DNA of 64,000 nucleotides from contig CAVPZG010000005.1 in NCBI GenBank assembly GCA_963710205.1, positions 744,001-808,000 of the forward strand. Reading direction: 5' to 3'. The stretch comes from Pacificimonas sp963710205 (GTDB taxonomy: Bacteria; Pseudomonadota; Alphaproteobacteria; Sphingomonadales; Sphingomonadaceae). Under the pieces are notes generated by a model. The model ran no database searches. It saw only the letters and a program-made list of their open reading frames with translations, and was not told the origin of the DNA. This document shows positions 59,942 through 64,000 of this stretch, piece by piece. How positions within the stretch are numbered: position 1 is the stretch's first letter; each line of letters starts with the position of its first letter. The position numbers were made by a program, and so were the translations under genes.

Positions 59942-60705
59942 TTACAACAGTCTTTTCTTGCAATCATGCATGGCTTGTCGGCAACGTTCACGCGGCATCG
60001 AGGACGGTCGGCGTCGTCATTGTCACTGGCGGCGGCCAGGTCAGGGCGGGTCCGCAGCGCCTCTTCCTTCGGCTGGCGACCAATCTGTCAGGGCATGGCT
60101 TTCCTGTCATGCGTTTCGACCGGCGAGGTATTGGCGATTCGGACGGTGCTGACGAAGGCTTTGAGAATTGCGGCCCGGACATCGCCGCGGCTGCCGCCGA
60201 ACTGCGCCGCGCGCAGCCGCAGGTCAGGCAGGTCGTGGGCATCGGGCTTTGCGATGGGGCAACGGCGATGCTGCTGGCGCCGCATGAGCTCGATGGCATG
60301 GTGCTGCTCAACCCATGGGTGATCGAGGATGGCGCAGCGCTTACGGCAGTGGCCGTCGAGGCGCACTACCGCCGCAGATTGCTGCAACCCGCGGCCTGGC
60401 TGCGCCTGTTCAGCGGCAATGTGGATATTGGCATGGCGCTTCGCAGTTTGCTCGGTCGGAAGCGATCGCACGCGATGGGCAATCTCGAAATGCGGGTCGC
60501 CTCGGCCATCGACAGGACGGAGAAACCTCTCCATCTGATCCTGTCATCGCGCGACCGGACGGCGGACGCCTTTCGCCCGCTCGCGGAGTCGCGCAGAGGC
60601 AAATTTGCGACGTCGAAACTAATTCCCGCCGACCACGCCTTTTCCAGCGCCGACGCGGAAGCAGCCCTGTTTGCCGAGATCGGGAATATCCTGACGGCCT
60701 GGTAG
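59938..60705 (+). CDS. Exosortase A system-associated hydrolase 1 (alpha/beta fold, Cys nucleophile elbow)
   Basis: The 255-residue alpha/beta hydrolase of TIGR03100 type has GGGQVRAGPQRLFLRLA near the oxyanion hole and FDRRGIGDSDG. The nucleophile elbow is GIGLCDGATA, with Cys in place of Ser as in dienelactone hydrolase. DHAFS near the C-terminus offers the His. It may be a thioesterase for the carrier protein encoded two genes upstream. Its TAG stop lies inside the convergent tRNA-Met gene. The ATG overlaps the hydrolase 2 stop. Confidence 0.88.
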   Translation: MITTVFSCNHAWLVGNVHAASRTVGVVIVTGGGQVRAGPQRLFLRLATNLSGHGFPVMRFDRRGIGDSDGADEGFENCGPDIAAAAAELRRAQPQVRQVVGIGLCDGATAMLLAPHELDGMVLLNPWVIEDGAALTAVAVEAHYRRRLLQPAAWLRLFSGNVDIGMALRSLLGRKRSHAMGNLEMRVASAIDRTEKPLHLILSSRDRTADAFRPLAESRRGKFATSKLIPADHAFSSADAEAALFAEIGNILTAW

Positions 60706-60776
60706 CGGAGGAGGGACTCGAACCCCCGACACGCGGATTATGATTCCGCTGCTCTAACCAGCTGAGCTACTCCGCC
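60700..60776 (-). tRNA. tRNA-Met (CAT), elongator type
   Basis: The 77-nt cloverleaf includes an encoded CCA. The D-arm is GCTCAGCTGGTTAGAGC, the anticodon stem-loop GCGGA-ATCATAA-TCCGC has anticodon CAT, and the T-arm is GGGGGTTCGAGTCCC. It lacks the initiator's three GC pairs and C1-A72 mismatch. Instead the acceptor has G1-U72. The 3' end overlaps the last codons and stop of hydrolase 1 on the other strand. Confidence 0.93.
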
Positions 60777-60903
60777 CTGTCAGGACCGAGCCACACAGGC
60801 TTTCAGGAGCGCGCGATATAGGCCCGCCCGTTTCGGCGGTCAACGCATTGCGGCGGCTCCCCTGCCGCCCTATGCGTTTTGGCATCGTTTCGGGAGGATC
60901 CTC

Positions 60904-61914
60904 ATGGTTGCCAAAGTCATCGTCGCGCTGGCTGCGCTTGGGATAGCAATGGCGGCGCACGGACAGGAGGCGGCGGCGCAGGACGCTGGCAACTGGACCC
61001 TCGTCATTCACGGCGGTGCGGGCGTTCTGGAACGTGGCAGCATGACGCCAGACTATGAGGCCGGACAGCATGAAGCGCTCAAATCAGCACTTGAAGCCGG
61101 CAAGGCGATCCTCAGCGGCGGCGGCACATCCTTAGACGCCGTCCAGGCCGCAGTTCGCGTGCTTGAAGATCACCCTGGCTTCAACGCCGGGCATGGCGCT
61201 GTCTTCAACGCGGCGGGTTCGATTGAACTGGACGCCGCCATCATGAATGGCGCGAATCGTGATGCCGGTGCGGTCGCCGGTATCACGACCACGAAAAATC
61301 CCATCGACCTTGCTCGCGCCGTTATGGAAAAGAGCCCGCACGTCATGCTGCAAGGCACGGGCGCGGACGAGTTTTCACGCGAAACCGGCCTCACGCAGGT
61401 TCCGAACAGCTATTTTGAAACTGACCGGCGCCGCGCGCAGCTTCAGGACATGCTCGGAGGTACGGAAACCAGCAGCGGCCTCAATATCGAGCGCAAATAC
61501 GGCACCGTCGGCGCGGTGGCGCGCGACCAGGCAGGAAATCTCGCTGCCGCAACCTCCACGGGCGGAATGACCGGCAAGCGTTTCGGCCGGGTTGGAGACG
61601 TTCCGATCCTCGGTGCCGGAACCTATGCCGACAATGCCGCCTGTGCCGTCTCCGCCACGGGTGCGGGCGAATATTATATCCGTGCAAATGTCGCGGCCTC
61701 CATCTGCGCGCGCGTCCGCTATCTTGGCGAGGATGTGCAGAGGGCGGCCGACGCCGTGCAGGCCGATATGAAATCGCTCGGCGGTTCCGGCGGCGTGATC
61801 GTCGTGGGCGCCGACGGCACGCCAGCCTACAGTTTCAACAGCGAGGGCATGTACCGCGGCATGGCGCTGTCCGATGGCACGATGTCGACGGCAATCTATG
61901 GAGATGAAGAGTAG
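60904..61914 (+). CDS. Isoaspartyl peptidase / plant-type L-asparaginase, exported
   Basis: The 336-residue N-terminal-nucleophile hydrolase precursor has a signal-like N-terminus (VIVALAALGIAMAAHG), so it is probably periplasmic. The alpha chain starts WTLVIHGGAG, and GHGAVFNAAGSIELDAAIM is the conserved Gly-rich loop. Autocleavage before Thr201 in KYGTVGAVA would release the catalytic beta chain; GGMTGKRFGRVGD is the substrate-binding segment. It cleaves beta-aspartyl dipeptides and asparagine. A strong hairpin lies after the stop. Confidence 0.94.
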   Translation: MVAKVIVALAALGIAMAAHGQEAAAQDAGNWTLVIHGGAGVLERGSMTPDYEAGQHEALKSALEAGKAILSGGGTSLDAVQAAVRVLEDHPGFNAGHGAVFNAAGSIELDAAIMNGANRDAGAVAGITTTKNPIDLARAVMEKSPHVMLQGTGADEFSRETGLTQVPNSYFETDRRRAQLQDMLGGTETSSGLNIERKYGTVGAVARDQAGNLAAATSTGGMTGKRFGRVGDVPILGAGTYADNAACAVSATGAGEYYIRANVAASICARVRYLGEDVQRAADAVQADMKSLGGSGGVIVVGADGTPAYSFNSEGMYRGMALSDGTMSTAIYGDEE

Positions 61915-61951
61915 CGCGGCGGCGCAACTCCTGCCTATTTCACAACGTGAA

Positions 61952-61981
61952 CGCCGCTCCGGTCATCCCGCCGGGGCGGCG
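61952..61981 (+). terminator. Terminator after the isoaspartyl peptidase gene
   Basis: CGCCGCTCCGG and CCGGGGCGGCG form an 11-bp stem with one T-G pair and an 8-nt loop, followed by CATTTTG. Confidence 0.75.
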
Positions 61982-62004
61982 CATTTTGATGGAGACTGTT
62001 TACA

Positions 62005-62943
62005 ATGACATTGCCCGCCATTCTTGAAGGCCGCCTGAAACTCCCCGCCATTGCCTCGCCGCTCTTCATCATTTCCAATCCCGACCTCGTCATCGCGCAG
62101 TGCAAGGCTGGGGTCGTCGGCTCCTTCCCTTCCCTCAATGCCCGCCCCCTGCCCCAGTTCGAGGAATGGCTGCAGCGTCTGGATGCGGAACTGACCGAGG
62201 ATGACGCGCCCTATGCCGTCAATCTGATCGTCCACAAATCCAACGACCGTCTGATGGACGACCTCGAACTCTGTGTGAAATACAAGGTTCCGCTGATCAT
62301 CACGTCGCTGGGCGCGCGCGAGGACGTCAACGACGCCATCCACAGCTATGGCGGTATCGTCATGCACGATGTCATCAACGACAAGTACAGCCGCAAGGCC
62401 ATAGAGAAAGGCGCGGATGGCCTGATTCCCGTCGCAGCCGGTGCGGGCGGCCATGCGGGCACGCTGTCGCCATTCGCGCTGATCCAGGAGATCCGCCAGT
62501 GGTTCGACGGGCCGGTCGCGCTGTCCGGCTCCATCGCGACCGGCGACGCCGTCCTTGCCGCGCAGGCGATGGGTGCCGATCTCGGCTATATCGGTTCCGC
62601 CTTCATCGCCACGAAGGAAGCGCGGGCGGAAGACGCCTATAAGAAGATGATCGTCGATTCCGCGGCGGAAGATATCGTTTATTCCAACCTGTTCACTGGT
62701 GTCCACGGCAACTATCTTGCGCCGTCTGTCCGCAATGCGGGCATGGACCCCGACAATCTTCCGGAAAGCGACCCGAGCGCCATGAATTTCGGCTCTGGCG
62801 GCAGCGCGAAGTCAAAGGCCTGGAAGGATATCTGGGGCTGCGGTCAGGGCATTGGCGCGATCGATGAGATTCTTCCTGCGGGTGAACTCGTCGCCAAGCT
62901 GATCCGGCAGTACGACGCTGCGCGAAAACGGCTGGCCATCTAG
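62005..62943 (+). CDS. Nitronate monooxygenase (NMO-like FMN enzyme)
   Basis: The 312-residue TIM-barrel FMN protein has LPAIASPLFIISNPDLVIAQC at the N-terminus, GADGLIPVAAGAGGHAG (with the conserved His), and SGSIATGDAVLAAQAMGADLGYIGSAFIATKEA as the phosphate-binding segment. NMOs oxidise alkyl nitronates such as propionate-3-nitronate. It is preceded by a short TTTGATGGAGA ribosome-binding region. Its stop is followed at once by an EcfG promoter for the next gene. Confidence 0.9.
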   Translation: MTLPAILEGRLKLPAIASPLFIISNPDLVIAQCKAGVVGSFPSLNARPLPQFEEWLQRLDAELTEDDAPYAVNLIVHKSNDRLMDDLELCVKYKVPLIITSLGAREDVNDAIHSYGGIVMHDVINDKYSRKAIEKGADGLIPVAAGAGGHAGTLSPFALIQEIRQWFDGPVALSGSIATGDAVLAAQAMGADLGYIGSAFIATKEARAEDAYKKMIVDSAAEDIVYSNLFTGVHGNYLAPSVRNAGMDPDNLPESDPSAMNFGSGGSAKSKAWKDIWGCGQGIGAIDEILPAGELVAKLIRQYDAARKRLAI

Positions 62944-62968
62944 GGAACCCGCGCCGCTGCCCGCCGTT
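62944..62968 (+). promoter_or_regulatory. EcfG general stress response promoter for the DUF3775 gene
   Basis: GGAAC (62944-62948) and CGTT (62965-62968) are separated by 16 bp, a perfect consensus starting on the base after the upstream stop codon. The predicted start is near 62975, about 34 nt before the ATG. Confidence 0.8.
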
Positions 62969-63008
62969 GGCGGGATAACACTCAAACGCCTTCGGAAAGG
63001 GCAGTGGC

Positions 63009-63416
63009 ATGGAAATCGAAATGGAACTGTCTCTGGACGAAATCTGCCGCATCATCATTCGCGCCCGCGAATATGACGCGCAGGTTCCCGCTGTCGATCC
63101 CGATGACAGCAGCAACATGGCCGACGATGACGCCGTTGATGTCCTGGAAGACGAGACGAACACCTCTGTCGAGGAAGAGTTGAGCAGCGCTATCGACGAT
63201 CTGTCAGAGGATGAGCAGGTCGAGCTTTACTGCCTGATGGCCGTCGGCCGCGGCGACTATGAGGCATCGGAATGGGAAGAGGCCAAGGAGGCCGTCGAAG
63301 GCGAAATCACCAGCTATTCCGAGGAACTGATGCAGGTGCCCGCACTTGCCTCCCTGCTTGAAACCGGTCTCGCCGCCTTTGGTATGAGTTGTGACGATCT
63401 GGGCAGCGTCACCTGA
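63009..63416 (+). CDS. DUF3775 protein under EcfG control
   Basis: The 135-residue, very acidic protein has the DUF3775 pattern: LDEICRIIIRAREYDAQVPAVDPD at the start, then LSSAIDDLSEDEQVELYCLMAVGRGDYEASEWEEA, and LETGLAAFGMS near the end. The function is unknown and no export signal is seen. A perfect EcfG promoter sits 40 bp upstream, so it is probably a general-stress gene. Its 3' end overlaps the convergent RNA-ligase-like gene by 8 bp. Confidence 0.88.
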   Translation: MEIEMELSLDEICRIIIRAREYDAQVPAVDPDDSSNMADDDAVDVLEDETNTSVEEELSSAIDDLSEDEQVELYCLMAVGRGDYEASEWEEAKEAVEGEITSYSEELMQVPALASLLETGLAAFGMSCDDLGSVT

Positions 63417-63918
63417 AGCGAAAGTCTCGCAGCTTTTCCCAAGGACCGCCACGATACCACCAGAGTGTCACACCATCGACCGTGAATGACCAGGGCACGA
63501 AGTCGGCATCAAGTTGCTGGTACACCGCCTTGGCCTTTCTGGGCTCGACCTTGTTCTGCACCGTCACATGTGGCCGCCAGCCCTGGCTATCCTGTGGAAC
63601 CAGTTGATGCCGCCACATGTCGGCCAGACGCGCCCGCAAGTCGCGCAGGGCCCCGCATTCGATCAGGATCGACGACCCTCGCCCCATGAACGACATTCGG
63701 TCGGCGCGCGCCGGCATGGGCTTTTCATGCCGCGCTGCGCCTTTCACTTCGTCAACGATATCCACCGCCTGTGTGCCCGGCAGATGATGAAACATGGTGA
63801 GGTGCGCGCGCAGGTAATTCCGCTCGGGCGGGAAATGCGCCTGACGCAGCGCGTCGAAACGGGCGAAAGCATGTTTATCGAGGAGGGCGGTCAGGATTAG
63901 CGGCGCGGTTTCCGTCAT
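63409..63918 (-). CDS. 2'-5' RNA ligase / cyclic phosphodiesterase-like protein (LigT/2H family)
   Basis: The 169-residue 2H-phosphoesterase has the two catalytic motifs as AHLTMFHHL (HxT) and PHVTVQNKV (HxT), about 80 residues apart. A C-terminal FTVDGVTLWWYRGGPWEKLRDF follows. Members hydrolyse 2',3'-cyclic or 2'-5' phosphodiester bonds in RNA. It is shorter than ThpR and more like the YjcG/2H-Alphaproteobacterial group. No partner genes are visible; the remaining 82 bp of the window show nothing I can identify. Confidence 0.82.
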   Translation of the reverse strand: MTETAPLILTALLDKHAFARFDALRQAHFPPERNYLRAHLTMFHHLPGTQAVDIVDEVKGAARHEKPMPARADRMSFMGRGSSILIECGALRDLRARLADMWRHQLVPQDSQGWRPHVTVQNKVEPRKAKAVYQQLDADFVPWSFTVDGVTLWWYRGGPWEKLRDFRFR

Positions 63919-64000
63919 GCATGGTATCTCCTCGCGCAGGCCGCGGCTATCAAGGGCCAGCTTGCCGCAGGGAGCGGCATCTGTAGAAGCAACCGATGCA

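Overview
The window looks like chromosome of a GC-rich alphaproteobacterium, most likely of the Sphingomonadales. Support: a pyruvate dehydrogenase E1-beta with its own N-terminal lipoyl domain, a complete exosortase A (XrtA/PEP-CTERM) exopolysaccharide locus of the kind common in sphingomonads, three perfect EcfG-type stress promoters (GGAAC-N16-CGTT), and alphaproteobacterial tRNA sequences. The genus cannot be fixed from the sequence alone. I see no phage, insertion sequence, CRISPR array or rRNA.

Layout. 1-13.8 kb: a truncated AceE-like E1, a class A penicillin-binding protein, tRNA-Ile2(CAT), a WalW-like deacetylase, a candidate small RNA with anti-Shine-Dalgarno loops, trxB-lysR preceded by a degenerate histidine kinase, an Lrp/AsnC regulator without a normal start codon, a Bcr/CflA exporter, hemerythrin, lipA, beta-carbonic anhydrase, a stress-promoter-driven DUF4142 lipoprotein and lpdA. 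14.2-19.9 kb: pdhC-pdhB-pdhA, ftsB and eno. 20.0-21.9 kb: a four-gene envelope-stress operon (YqjD-like, YqjE-like, DUF3618, 11-residue-repeat protein) behind an EcfG promoter. 22-25.8 kb: DUF2336, cytochrome c, MlaC, gamma-carbonic-anhydrase-like, DUF4170 and a DD-carboxypeptidase. 26-31.9 kb: a beta-oxidation operon under an autoregulated MerR/LiuR-type repressor, with three REP-like repeats. 32-42.8 kb: hisI, a PEP-CTERM GDSL esterase, purF, an SDR, a CHASE2 kinase/FecR/OmpA cassette, def, recR, fmt and truA.

42.9-60.7 kb is the XrtA locus: amidotransferase, exosortase, glycosyltransferase, FemAB-like protein, polysaccharide deacetylase, ATPase, outer-membrane protein, tyrosine autokinase, chain-length protein and export lipoprotein. 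A second module follows: PLP decarboxylase, acyl-CoA ligase and a GNAT protein, with an acyl carrier protein and two alpha/beta hydrolases divergently transcribed. The first block should make and export a polysaccharide and sort PEP-CTERM proteins (one candidate substrate lies at 33 kb). The second looks like a carrier-protein-based small-molecule tailoring set of unknown chemistry. The window ends with tRNA-Met(CAT), an isoaspartyl peptidase/asparaginase, nitronate monooxygenase, an EcfG-driven DUF3775 gene and a 2'-5' RNA ligase-like gene.

Regulatory themes: an EcfG general-stress mini-regulon at three loci, a LiuR-type operator for lipid/branched-chain catabolism, and a candidate CU-rich sRNA near 4.2 kb.
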